In this document: piece after piece, positions 8,123-15,871 of the stretch
Layout of the letters: each line of letters starts with the position of its first letter
How positions within the stretch are numbered: position 1 is the first letter of the stretch
From: CAWCQC01 sp963819905
Lineage (GTDB): Bacteria; Actinomycetota; Thermoleophilia; Gaiellales; Gaiellaceae
NCBI GenBank assembly: GCA_963819905.1
Contig: CAWFXP010000007.1
Span: 248,001-312,000 of the forward strand
Direction: 5' to 3'
Length of the DNA stretch: 64,000 nucleotides
The notes under the pieces: generated by a model
The model's input: only the letters and a program-made list of their open reading frames with translations
Database searches by the model: none
Told to the model about the DNA's origin: nothing
Position numbers and translations under genes: made by a program

Positions 8123-9403
8123 TCAGCACCAGCAGGATTCGGGGACGGCTCGGTTCAGGGGATAGAACCACCCCGGCACGCGAACGGTTCGCAGCATGCG
8201 CCCACTCGAAAGCTCGACGACCCGCACGCGGTGACTGCGGTACTCGTTGCTCCCGAGGGCCAGGTAGGCGCGATCCTCGGTGAGCTGGAAGCCGGCGAGC
8301 GGCAGTGGGCGGCGGAACCGCAGTGTCCCGTCGGGCGTGTACACGGCGAGCCGTCGCGGTTCGGAGGACGCGGTCGCCAGAAACCCGCCACTCCAGACGA
8401 ACCAGTCCGCTTCTTCGTCGAGGACCGCCTCCGACCAGTCATCCGTGTCGACCAGGCGCAGGCCGGCGGGCGCCGATCGCTGGATCGGTCCGTCAGGCCC
8501 GAGCTCCGTCCAGTCGTCCCGTCCCGAGACGGCGAGCGTCCCTTGGTCCAACCAGGCCGCATCGCGGGTGGAGCCTTCGCCGAGCACGTTCCCCCCGCCG
8601 TCCGCGGTTTCGGCGGCGTGGCGCGGCCCGCGGAGGTCGTGGTACGTGACGTCGAGGCTCGAGAGGTCGACCTCGGCGACGGCGCCGTCACCCGGCACGA
8701 CGAAGGCGCGCTCGCCGCTCGGAGCCACGGCGAGTCCCGGGACGACGTAGCGGTTGAGCTGCGGTTGTTGCGCGGGATCCGCCGGCTCGGTACCCGCCGG
8801 GACGTCCAGCACGACGGTTTGCAGCTCGTTCTCGGCGAGAACGGCCAGTGTGGCGTGACCCAGCGCCTGGCGCGGGCCGAGCAGTAGCACGGCGGAGCGC
8901 CCCGCCTTCTCGAAGCGCATCAGCTCCTGGCCCGGCGGCAGGGCGTGCCGCGCCACGACCCGGATCCGCCGTCCGACCTCTACGACGGTCGCTGCAAGCA
9001 GCCGCTCCTCCTCGACCCAGCGGCCCTCGACGACCACGAATCGAGACCGCGAGAGCCACGCGATCGCGCTCGTGAAGCCGGATTCCAGCTTGCCCAGCCG
9101 ACGCATGCGACGCACGTCGACGATCACGAAGCTTCCGGTACGTCCGCTTCCGAGCGCGACCAGCGCTCCGTCGGGCGAGAAGGAGTACGGAATGTCGTGC
9201 AGGCCGACGTAGACCTTCGGCAGCCCGGGCCGGCGCCGCAATGAGACGGGATCGAGCTTCACGATGCTCGCCGTCGTGCCGTTGCCGGCGAGCGCGAGAA
9301 GGGGCCGCGGTGACTCTGCGGCGGGTCGAGTTGGGGACACACCGGTGAGCGCGACGACCAGCGCCGTCGAGCACACGAGCGCGAGGCGTCGTGTCGTCTT
9401 CAC
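8123..9403 (-). CDS. Secreted beta-propeller-like protein, unknown function
   Basis: A 426-residue protein starting with GTG at 9403. The N-terminus (MKTTRRLALVCSTALVVAL) is a cleavable-type signal peptide. The body consists of repeating beta-strand blocks separated by loops such as YSFSPDGALVALGSG, AVAPSGERAFVVPGDG and VYTPDGTLRFRRPLP, the spacing expected of a WD40/YVTN-like propeller. Two cysteines occur only at the extreme C-terminus (ESCWC). There is no enzymatic motif. The gene stands alone between recR and lysC on the same strand, so a binding or scaffold role outside the cell is an inference only. Confidence 0.65.
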   Translation of the reverse strand: MKTTRRLALVCSTALVVALTGVSPTRPAAESPRPLLALAGNGTTASIVKLDPVSLRRRPGLPKVYVGLHDIPYSFSPDGALVALGSGRTGSFVIVDVRRMRRLGKLESGFTSAIAWLSRSRFVVVEGRWVEEERLLAATVVEVGRRIRVVARHALPPGQELMRFEKAGRSAVLLLGPRQALGHATLAVLAENELQTVVLDVPAGTEPADPAQQPQLNRYVVPGLAVAPSGERAFVVPGDGAVAEVDLSSLDVTYHDLRGPRHAAETADGGGNVLGEGSTRDAAWLDQGTLAVSGRDDWTELGPDGPIQRSAPAGLRLVDTDDWSEAVLDEEADWFVWSGGFLATASSEPRRLAVYTPDGTLRFRRPLPLAGFQLTEDRAYLALGSNEYRSHRVRVVELSSGRMLRTVRVPGWFYPLNRAVPESCWC

Positions 9404-9439
9404 TCCGAGAGTACGGGGCAGACGCCGGACGAGGTCCGG

Positions 9440-10030
9440 CTACATCTCGCGTCGGCCCGTGAGCGCCCTGCCCAGCGTGACCTCGTCGGCGTACTCGAGA
9501 TCGCTACCGACGGGCAGCCCGCTGGCCAGCCGGGTGACGCGTGTCCGTCCACGCAGGTGCTCCGCGATGTACGCGGCCGTCGCCTCGCCCGTCATCGTCG
9601 GGTTGGTCGCCAGGACGACCTCCTCGATGCCGTTCTGGCCGGCCCGGCGGAGGAGCGCGTCGATGCGGATGTCCTCGGGCTCGACGCCGTCGAGCGGCGA
9701 GAGCGCCCCGCCGAGAACGTGGTAGACGCCCCGGTACTCGTGCGTTCGCTCGAGCGACCACAGGTCGGCGGGCTGCTCGACCACGCAGATGACCGAGTGG
9801 TCGCGTCTCGGGTCGAGGCAGATCGCGCAGACAGGGTCCTCAGTGAGGTTGCCGCACTCACGGCAGAAGCCGATCCGCTCCTTGGCCTCCCGGATCGCCT
9901 CCGCGAGGGCGACCGCCTCCTCCTTCGACGCGCGCAGGAGATGGAATGCGAGCCGCTGCGCGGTCCGCGTGCCGACGCCCGGGAGGCGGGTCAGCTGGGC
10001 GATCAGGTTGTCGACGACGGCACTCTGCAA
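9440..10030 (-). CDS. recR: Recombination mediator RecR
   Basis: A 196-residue RecR, which with RecF/RecO loads RecA at gaps. In order: helix-hairpin-helix (LIAQLTRLPGVGTRTAQRLA), a four-cysteine zinc finger (CRECGNLTEDPVCAIC) and a Toprim domain (VVEQPADLWSLE ... LATNPTMTGEATAAYI). The start is TTG at 10028-10030, immediately after an AGGGG stretch. Protein length and the position of the first helix match the family, so this weak start is probably right. Gene order dnaX-ybaB-recR is conserved in bacteria, but here recR is separated from ybaB by about 200 bases filled with palindromes. Confidence 0.95.
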   Translation of the reverse strand: MQSAVVDNLIAQLTRLPGVGTRTAQRLAFHLLRASKEEAVALAEAIREAKERIGFCRECGNLTEDPVCAICLDPRRDHSVICVVEQPADLWSLERTHEYRGVYHVLGGALSPLDGVEPEDIRIDALLRRAGQNGIEEVVLATNPTMTGEATAAYIAEHLRGRTRVTRLASGLPVGSDLEYADEVTLGRALTGRREM

Positions 10031-10093
10031 CCCCTGAATCGTACGGAACGGACAGGCGCTTCCGGCCGGTAGGCGGGATCCGGGGGCGGTTCA

Positions 10094-10226
10094 GGGCCGG
10101 ACAGGTCCGGCCCCTACACCTGGGTGGACGCTGATGGGCCGGACGGGTCCGGCCCTACACCTGGTGGTCGTTGTAGGGGCGGGACCTGTCCCGCCCTGGA
10201 CCGGATGGGCCGGACGGGTCCGGCCC
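10094..10226. repeat. Cluster of four 20-base palindromes between ybaB and recR
   Basis: Four nearly identical 20-base palindromes with 9-base stems and 2-base loops occur at 10094-10113, 10136-10155, 10177-10196 and 10207-10226. Three have stem GGGCCGGAC/GTCCGGCCC; the third has GGGCGGGAC/GTCCCGCCC. Linkers share TACACCTGG (after the first and second) or GGTCGTTGTAGG. The fourth palindrome abuts the ybaB stop codon exactly. Such elements can terminate or stabilise transcripts, or belong to REP-type dispersed repeats; which applies here is unknown. Confidence 0.85.
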
Positions 10227-10550
10227 TTACATGCCGGGCAGGCCGAGGCCGCCGAGGCCCCCGCCCACGGCGCCGCCGAGCTTCGACTGCATCAGCTCCT
10301 GCGCGTTTCGCAGCGCCTCGTTGACCGCTGCGAGCACCAGGTCCTCGAGCATCTCGGGATCGTCGGGGTCGATCGCCTCGGGCGCGATCTTGACCTCGAG
10401 GACGTCCCCGGCGCCGGTCGCCTTGACGCGCACCATGCCTCCGCCGGCCGAGGCTTCGACCGTCTCCTTCGCGAGCTCTTCCTGGGCCTTGGCCATCTGC
10501 TCCTGCATCTCCTGCACCTGGCGCATCATCTTGTTCATGTCCATCTTCAT
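10227..10550 (-). CDS. ybaB: Nucleoid-associated protein YbaB/EbfC
   Basis: A small DNA-binding protein of 107 residues. A Met- and Gln-rich amphipathic N-terminal helix (MKMDMNKMMRQVQEMQEQMA) precedes the core VRVKATGAGDVLEVKIAPEA and a helix LEDLVLAAVNEALRNAQEL, with a Gly-rich tail. The ATG at 10550 overlaps the dnaX stop as ATGA, so the two are translationally coupled, as in many bacteria. The stop is followed immediately by a palindrome. Confidence 0.93.
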   Translation of the reverse strand: MKMDMNKMMRQVQEMQEQMAKAQEELAKETVEASAGGGMVRVKATGAGDVLEVKIAPEAIDPDDPEMLEDLVLAAVNEALRNAQELMQSKLGGAVGGGLGGLGLPGM

Positions 10551-12175
10551 GGGGCGGGCTCCTCCACTTCGCGGGCATCGAGGGTGTCTTTGAAGAGAGA
10601 GACGAAGTCCTCTTCGGAGGTCGGGGCGTCGGCCTCCGGAGCCTCCTCGCCGGGCGCGGCTTCGCCGACGGTGAACACCGGGGCGAGGCGGTGGCCGGTG
10701 ATCTCGTGGAGGACGTCCGAGAGGAGCGCCGAGTTCTTCGGCTCCTCGGCCAGGTTGCGATGGAACGACGCGTGCGGCGGGAACTCGATGATGAGCCGCT
10801 CGCCTGCGAGATCGACCGGCTGGGCCTCGCCGAGCATCGTGGCCACGGGGATCGACCGCTCCTGCACCGCGGGCAGCACCGCCGGGCGCCACGCCTGCTG
10901 GACGTGCGCCAGCTCGAGCTCGTGGCCCGCAGGGTCGGCGGCTGCCTCGGGCTCCTCGGCCGGGGTCTCGTCAGCGGCCGGGGGCGTTGCTGTCGGAGGC
11001 GGTGTCGAGGAGGTTGGTGGCGGAGGCGGCGCCGAGCGGGTGCGGGCCTCGAGCTGTTCGAGGCGAAGCAGCACGGCGTCGCGCGACAGGTCGGCCTGCG
11101 GCCGGGTGACCTTGACGAGCGCGAGCTCGAGCGGGAGGCGCGGATCTCCGCCCTCGCGGATCTCGTCGACGGCCAGCGCCAGCAGGTCGATGAGGCGGAG
11201 CACCTCGCTCGCGCCCAGCTGGTTGGCCTGCGCCTGAAGACGCTCCCTGGTCTCCTCGGTCACCGGCAGCGAGTCCGGCGGCTCGCCCATGTGCTGCACG
11301 AGCAGTAGGTGACGCAGGTGCTCGAGCAGATCGGTGACGAGGCGCGCCAGGTCCTGCCCCTGCTCGGCCAGCTCCTCCACGAAAGTGAGCACTCCTGCCG
11401 TGTCGTGGTCGACGACGAGGTCACAGACCCGGAAGAGCGCTTCCTCCTCGACCGAGCCGAGCAGCTCGAGCACCGCGGCCACGGTCACTTTCCCGTCGGT
11501 CGCAGAGGCGATCTGGTCGAGCGTCGAGACGGCGTCCCGGAAGCTGCCTCGGGCGTTGCGAGCGATAAGCGCGAGCGCGGCCTCGGGAGTGTCGATGCCC
11601 TCGCCGTCCGCGACCCGGCGCAGGAGCCGAGTCAGCTCGGCGAGCCGTGGCCGCTGGAAGAGGAACGTCTGGCAGCGCGAGCGGACGGTCGGCAGCATCT
11701 TGCCCACGTCGGTCGTGCAGAAGATGAAGACGAGGTGCGGGGGCGGTTCCTCGATCAGCTTCAGCAGCGCGTTGAACGCGGCGTCGGTAAGCTGGTGCGC
11801 CTCGTCGAGGATGTAGACCTTCGAGCGTCCCTCGACCGGCTGCAGGACCACGCGCTCGCGGATCTCGCGCACGTCGTCGATCCCACGCTGCGACGCCGCA
11901 TCCATCTCGATCACGTCGAGCGAGGTCCCGGCAGCGATCGTCCGGCAGGAGTTACAGACCTTGCACGGCGTCGCCGTCGGCCCCTGCTCGCAGTTGAGCG
12001 CTTTCGCGACGATGCGGGCGAGAGACGTCTTCCCGGTGCCGCGCGGCCCGGCGAACAGGTAGGCCTGGCGCACCTGGTCTCGCTCGATCGCGTTCCGAAG
12101 CGTCCGGACGACGGCCTCCTGCCCGACGACCTCCTCGAAATCGAGCGGCCGGTACGTCCGGTAGAGGGCGGTCAT
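10547..12175 (-). CDS. dnaX: DNA polymerase III subunits gamma/tau
   Basis: The clamp-loader ATPase, 542 residues. In order: YRPLDFEEVVGQ, Walker A GPRGTGKTS (about 44-52), a zinc module with four cysteines (CEQGPTATPCKVCNSC), Walker B ILDEAH (about 125) and the sensor region CTTDVGKMLPTVRSRC. A Pro/Glu-rich linker (about 380-425) separates the ATPase from a C-terminal tau-like domain, suggesting that full-length tau is the product. I saw no obvious slippery site. It starts with ATG at 12175. Confidence 0.95.
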   Translation of the reverse strand: MTALYRTYRPLDFEEVVGQEAVVRTLRNAIERDQVRQAYLFAGPRGTGKTSLARIVAKALNCEQGPTATPCKVCNSCRTIAAGTSLDVIEMDAASQRGIDDVREIRERVVLQPVEGRSKVYILDEAHQLTDAAFNALLKLIEEPPPHLVFIFCTTDVGKMLPTVRSRCQTFLFQRPRLAELTRLLRRVADGEGIDTPEAALALIARNARGSFRDAVSTLDQIASATDGKVTVAAVLELLGSVEEEALFRVCDLVVDHDTAGVLTFVEELAEQGQDLARLVTDLLEHLRHLLLVQHMGEPPDSLPVTEETRERLQAQANQLGASEVLRLIDLLALAVDEIREGGDPRLPLELALVKVTRPQADLSRDAVLLRLEQLEARTRSAPPPPPTSSTPPPTATPPAADETPAEEPEAAADPAGHELELAHVQQAWRPAVLPAVQERSIPVATMLGEAQPVDLAGERLIIEFPPHASFHRNLAEEPKNSALLSDVLHEITGHRLAPVFTVGEAAPGEEAPEADAPTSEEDFVSLFKDTLDAREVEEPAP

Positions 12176-12274
12176 GTGGTCATGCTACGCGCCGCGGTCG
12201 GCTGCGTGAAGAAGCGCCCGGTCGCGCACCGTCCGTCGTCGGCGAAGCCGTGGCGGTGCCTACGTCGATCGCTC

Positions 12275-12372
12275 GGGCCAGGCTGCTCCACGGCGCCTGG
12301 GAGGCTCCGCTTAGCGCTGCTTCCTCCCGGACCTGACGCGGTTCACGGTCTCCCATCGCGCGGAACCTGGCC
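12275..12372 (-). ncRNA. ffs: Signal recognition particle RNA (4.5S type)
   Basis: Read on the minus strand, bases about 12340-12310 contain GTCAGGTCCGGGAGGAAGCA, the near-invariant domain IV loop that binds Ffh. The flanks pair into one long hairpin: GGCCAGG at the 5' end (about 12372-12366) with CCTGGCC at the 3' end (about 12281-12275), and further internal complementarity around GGGAG/CTCCC. The size of about 98 bases fits the small bacterial form. It lies upstream of dnaX on the same strand. The exact ends are estimated from the pairing. Confidence 0.92.
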
Positions 12373-12535
12373 GTCGTCGCTCTCGAACGCGAGCCCTACC
12401 TCGACTGCTACCTCCTCGAGACGGAGTTCAGCCCCGCTGTAGCGGATTGCGGATACAGGGAACCGCTAGCTCCCCGCCTAGCGCGACCGGGCACGTCGAG
12501 GATACCAGCGACCCGGTGCTATTCTCGCCCTCCCG

Positions 12536-12607
12536 GGGCGCATAGCTCAGCGGGAGAGCGCCCGCTTCACACGCGGGAGGTCGCTGGTTCGATCCCAGCT
12601 GCGCCCA
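12536..12607 (+). tRNA. tRNA-Val (anticodon CAC)
   Basis: A full cloverleaf of 72 bases. The acceptor GGGCGCA pairs with TGCGCCC, the D arm is AGCTCAGCGGGAGAGC, the anticodon arm is CCCGC-TTCACAC-GCGGG with anticodon CAC, and the T arm is CGCTG-GTTCGAT-containing. Discriminator A at 12607. CCA is not encoded. It reads GTG codons. Confidence 0.96.
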
Positions 12608-12683
12608 TCGGCCCCGTCCCGCGGCCGGCGGCCGGTGACGGCGTGGTCGAGACACGGCGCTCGCAGGCTGACAGACTGCGCTC

Positions 12684-13430
12684 GTGCGGGCGGACGAGGG
12701 CTTCGACGGCGGCTTCTTCGACGAGCGCGTCGCGTCGGTCTACGACGAGCGCGTTGCCGGCATGTTCGAGCCGGCAGTGGTGCGGCCGGTCGTGCGCAAG
12801 CTGGTGGCGCTCGCCGGACAGGGGCGCGCACTCGAGTTCGGGATCGGCACGGGCCGGATCGCGCTCCCGCTCACGGAGCGCGGGGTGGCAGTCGCGGGAA
12901 TCGACCTCTCCGAGGCAATGGTTGCGCGCCTGCGCGCGAAGCCCGGCGGCCAGGACATCGAGGTCGTCGTCGGCGACTTCGCGCGGGCCCGCATCGACGG
13001 CGAGTTCTCGCTCGTCTACCTCGTCTTCAACACGATCTTCAACCTGGTGACCCAGGACGACCAGGTCGCCTGCTTCGAGAACGCGGCCGCCCACCTGCGG
13101 CCGGGAGGGCGCTTCGTGATCGAGACCGCCGTTCCCGATCTGCAGCGCCTCCCGCCCGGCCAGACCGTCATCCCCTTTCGCGCCGACCCCGAGGGCATGT
13201 CCTTCGACGTGTACGACGTCGTCACGCAGAGGTTCAGCTCTCAGCATTTCGTGCTCGTCGACGGCAAGCTCGAGGCGTATCCGGTGGAGCTTCGCTACGC
13301 CTGGCCGTCGGAGCTCGATCTGATGGCCCGGCTCGCCGGCCTCCGGCTGCAGTCCCGGAGCGGCGGCTGGCAGCAGGAGCCGTTCACGAGTCTCAGCCGC
13401 ACCCACGTCTCCGTCTACGAGAAGCGCTAG
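12684..13430 (+). CDS. Class I SAM-dependent methyltransferase
   Basis: A 248-residue protein with a Rossmann methyltransferase core: motif I ALEFGIGTGRIALPL (about 49-63), motif II GIDLSEAMV (about 72), an acidic VGDFARA strand and the family-typical LVYLVFNTIFNLVTQDDQV and LRPGGRFVIET motifs. The substrate is unknown; it resembles stand-alone small-molecule methyltransferases rather than RNA enzymes. It starts with GTG at 12684, 76 bases after tRNA-Val, and has no operon partner on this strand. Confidence 0.88.
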   Translation: MRADEGFDGGFFDERVASVYDERVAGMFEPAVVRPVVRKLVALAGQGRALEFGIGTGRIALPLTERGVAVAGIDLSEAMVARLRAKPGGQDIEVVVGDFARARIDGEFSLVYLVFNTIFNLVTQDDQVACFENAAAHLRPGGRFVIETAVPDLQRLPPGQTVIPFRADPEGMSFDVYDVVTQRFSSQHFVLVDGKLEAYPVELRYAWPSELDLMARLAGLRLQSRSGGWQQEPFTSLSRTHVSVYEKR

Positions 13431-13445
13431 CTTCGGCGCGACGAG

Positions 13446-13673
13446 CTAGGTGTTCGCCGTGCGGCCGGCCCAGGCTTCGAGCTCGACGAGGAACGACTGA
13501 CGGACCTCGTAGCGACCGTCGTCGAGCGCGTCCTTGCACGCCTCGGCGTCCTCCATCGTCTCGAACGGGCCGAGGTAGCGGCGCGGCTCCCAGGCCATGC
13601 CGATCGGCATCCCGTCGACCCGCGGCTCGGTGCCGTCGGGTTGCGCTTTCTCGTGCGTGACGACGATCCACAT
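13446..13673 (-). CDS. Small conserved-looking protein, unknown function
   Basis: A 75-residue soluble protein starting MWIVVTHEKAQPDGTEPRVD and containing RRYLGPFETMEDAEACKDAL, a pattern of one beta hairpin plus an amphipathic helix. The ATG at 13673 was chosen because the upstream extension is Arg-rich non-coding-like sequence. It is convergent with the methyltransferase and divergent from the CoA-transferase operon (48 bases). I do not recognise the family. Confidence 0.55.
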   Translation of the reverse strand: MWIVVTHEKAQPDGTEPRVDGMPIGMAWEPRRYLGPFETMEDAEACKDALDDGRYEVRQSFLVELEAWAGRTANT

Positions 13674-13721
13674 CGCTCGACGGGCGCATCCTAACGGGCG
13701 CCCGCGCATAGTCTACGACCC

Positions 13722-14378
13722 GTGAGCGGAGAGGTCGTCTCGGCGGCAGCCGCGGTCGCTCGAATCCGCGACGGGGACGTGATTCTCGTCGGAGGGTTCG
13801 GGCTGGTCGGTGCGCCGCTTGCACTGCTCGACGCGCTGGCCGAGGAATGCGAGGCGCGCGATCTGACGGTCGTCTCGAACAACATCGGCGAGCCGGGACG
13901 CGGCCTCGGCAAGCTGCTTCGGCAGGGACGGATCCGGCGCGGGATCTCGTCGTATTTCACGTCCAATCCCGAGGCCGTGGACGCGGTCAACCGGGGGGAG
14001 ATCGAGGCGACTCTGCTCCCCCAGGGAACGTTCGCGGAGGCGATCCGCGCGGGCGGCGCCGGGATCGGCGGGTTCTATACCCCCGTGGGCGCGGGGACGC
14101 TGCTCGCCGAAGGGAAGGAGGAGCGGGAGCTCGACGGGGTCCGGCACGTGCTCGAGCGGCCGATCCGCGGCGACGTCGCCCTCGTCTACGCGGCTCGAGC
14201 CGACGAGCTCGGCAACCTCTGGTACCGGCGAACCGCACGGAACTTCAATCCTCTGATGGCGACGGCCGCCGACCTCGTGATCGCCGAGGTCGGCGAGCTG
14301 CTGCCGGTCGGCGGGCTGGCGGCCGAGGACGTCCACACGCCGCACCTGTACGTCGATCTCCTGGTGCGCCCCTCGTGA
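13722..14378 (+). CDS. CoA-transferase subunit A (3-oxoacid/acetate CoA-transferase family)
   Basis: The alpha subunit (218 residues) of a family I CoA-transferase. Seen: IRDGDVILVGGFGLVGAP at the N-terminus, the NNIGEPGRGLGKLLRQGRI segment and GIGGFYTPVGAGT, all typical of the succinyl-CoA:3-oxoacid/acetyl-CoA:acetoacetate group, including 3-oxoadipate enzymes. Substrate choice cannot be made from sequence. It starts with GTG and overlaps subunit B as GTGA. Confidence 0.9.
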   Translation: MSGEVVSAAAAVARIRDGDVILVGGFGLVGAPLALLDALAEECEARDLTVVSNNIGEPGRGLGKLLRQGRIRRGISSYFTSNPEAVDAVNRGEIEATLLPQGTFAEAIRAGGAGIGGFYTPVGAGTLLAEGKEERELDGVRHVLERPIRGDVALVYAARADELGNLWYRRTARNFNPLMATAADLVIAEVGELLPVGGLAAEDVHTPHLYVDLLVRPS

Positions 14379-15016
14379 CGGATCCGAAGGCGCTGATCGC
14401 CGAGCGGGCGGCGCGCGAGCTGCGAACGGGAGAGGTGGTCAACCTCGGCATCGGCATCCCGAACCTGATCCCTGCGTTCCTGGCGACCGACAGCGGCGTC
14501 GTCATCCAGACCGAGAACGGGCTCCTCGGCGTCGGCCCACGCCCCACCGCGGGCGAGGAGGATCCCGACGACATCGACGCCGCGAAGCTACCCGTGACCG
14601 CGCTGCCCGGCGCGGCGTACTTCGACAGCGCGGCCTCGTTCGCGATGATCCGCGGCGGCCACGTCGACGTAGCGGTGCTCGGCGCGCTTCAGGTGAGCGC
14701 GGCCGGGGACATCGCGAACTGGGCGGTTCCCGGCCGAGGCGTGCTCGGTGTCGGCGGCGCGATGGATCTCGTCGTCGGCGCAGGGCGCGTGGTCGTGACC
14801 ATGACGGCGCGCAGCTCGAGCGGCGAGCCGAAGATCGTCGAGACGTGCACGTATCCCCTCACCGCCCGCGGGGTCGCCGACACGGTGATCACCGAGCAGG
14901 CGGTCTTCCGGGCACGGGACGGTGCGCTCGTCCTGACCGAGCTGCTCGGCGAAGCCGGGATCGAGGACGTCGAAGCCGCGACGGCCGCACCGTTCGTCGT
15001 CGACCTCGACGAGTAG
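14375..15016 (+). CDS. CoA-transferase subunit B
   Basis: The beta subunit (213 residues) carrying the catalytic glutamate in QTENGLLGVG (about residue 50). GIGIPNLIPAFL near the start and GGAMDLVVGA later are family motifs. Together with subunit A it transfers CoA between acyl-CoA and a 3-oxoacid or short acid. GTG at 14375 overlaps the A-subunit stop. No thiolase or dehydrogenase lies next to it to reveal the pathway. Confidence 0.92.
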   Translation: MTDPKALIAERAARELRTGEVVNLGIGIPNLIPAFLATDSGVVIQTENGLLGVGPRPTAGEEDPDDIDAAKLPVTALPGAAYFDSAASFAMIRGGHVDVAVLGALQVSAAGDIANWAVPGRGVLGVGGAMDLVVGAGRVVVTMTARSSSGEPKIVETCTYPLTARGVADTVITEQAVFRARDGALVLTELLGEAGIEDVEAATAAPFVVDLDE

Positions 15017-15246
15017 CGCGAAGCCGGCGGAAGTCGGCTCGCACCCCGAATCGGGCAGAAAGCGTGACAACCTCTCCACAGGTACGTCCGGCTCCTCGAC
15101 GCCGCTCCGCCCGCCTGAATCGCCCGTAGCGGACGGGGCGAGTGGCGACACCGCGTCGAGATGGAACGAAAGAGCGACGAAAGCGTGACGAAATCGAGGA
15201 GCCGGCGAGAGGGGTCTGACCCCTCTGATCGAGCCCGGAAGTCGGC
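15017..15246. other. Intergenic region with palindrome and flanking direct repeats
   Basis: No gene seen. A perfect 19-base palindrome (AGAGGGGTC-T-GACCCCTCT) lies at 15208-15226. The 13-base sequence CGGAAGTCGGCTC occurs at 15028-15040 and again at 15236-15248, bracketing the region. The palindrome lies between two convergent stops and may serve as a bidirectional terminator. Confidence 0.7.
15208..15226. terminator. Palindrome, possible bidirectional terminator
   Basis: A 9-base perfect stem (AGAGGGGTC/GACCCCTCT) around a single T, placed between the convergent ends of the CoA-transferase operon and the channel-like gene. There is no T tract, so intrinsic termination is uncertain. GGGGTC-type palindromes also occur as dispersed repeats in many environmental genomes (from memory). 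Confidence 0.4.
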
Positions 15247-15843
15247 TCACCTCTCTGGCGGCGTCGAGTAGCTCCGCCACTCCCACAGGCTCGCGAGGTA
15301 GGCGGTGACGAGCGCGAACCCCGTCAGCATCTCGATCATCGTGGCCGTCCGGGCGCCCCGCGAGCTCGCGATGATGTCGCCCGGCGGAGCGATGAACGAG
15401 GTCGAGACCGCGTAGTAGAAGAAGTCCGCGAAGTAGGGATGCGGATTGAGCCCGGTGAAGGTGCCCTCCGGCCGGTACCACCAGAGCCCGACGTAGACGA
15501 ACGTCCAGAAGAGGAAGAAGGCAAGCCCGAGCAACGGGAGCCCGATCCGGCGCAGGAGGACGCGGAGCGCGTCGATCACGCGACCGGCCTCGCTCCCCAT
15601 CGGCAAGCCGCGGGCCGTCCACCAGGTCGCAAGACCGAAGAGCGCGGCGCCGCCGAGGGTGACGAGCCCGCAGACGAGAACGACCAGGCCGCCCTGGTTC
15701 GGGGTCAGCCGGGGCCGGGCCATGCCGATCAGGACGACGAAGAAGCAGAGGATGAGCAGGCGCGTAATCCCCGCCGGGATCCCGCGGTGTCTCGGCCGGG
15801 CACCGGCGCCCGGAGCGGGCAAGGGGCGACGGACGATCGGCAC
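15247..15843 (-). CDS. Membrane protein resembling a two-pore-helix ion channel with degenerate filter
   Basis: A 198-residue protein with about four transmembrane segments (about 28-42, 52-72, 100-122, 165-187). The last part reads FADFFYYAVSTSFIAPPGDI, then SSRGARTATMIEMLTGFALVT. This spacing matches the pore helix, filter and inner helix of two-TM potassium channels, but the TVGYGD filter is replaced by IAPPGD. It may be a non-selective or non-conducting relative. Start codon GTG. It stands alone. Confidence 0.55.
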   Translation of the reverse strand: MPIVRRPLPAPGAGARPRHRGIPAGITRLLILCFFVVLIGMARPRLTPNQGGLVVLVCGLVTLGGAALFGLATWWTARGLPMGSEAGRVIDALRVLLRRIGLPLLGLAFFLFWTFVYVGLWWYRPEGTFTGLNPHPYFADFFYYAVSTSFIAPPGDIIASSRGARTATMIEMLTGFALVTAYLASLWEWRSYSTPPER

Positions 15844-15871
15844 GAGGCGAGGCTAGCGCCCGTCTCGGCCG

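Noticed and set aside
10094..10226. Palindrome cluster considered as CRISPR or origin
   Set aside because: Only four units, spacers of 10-22 bases with shared sequence, no cas genes; no DnaA-box cluster or dnaA/dnaN nearby.
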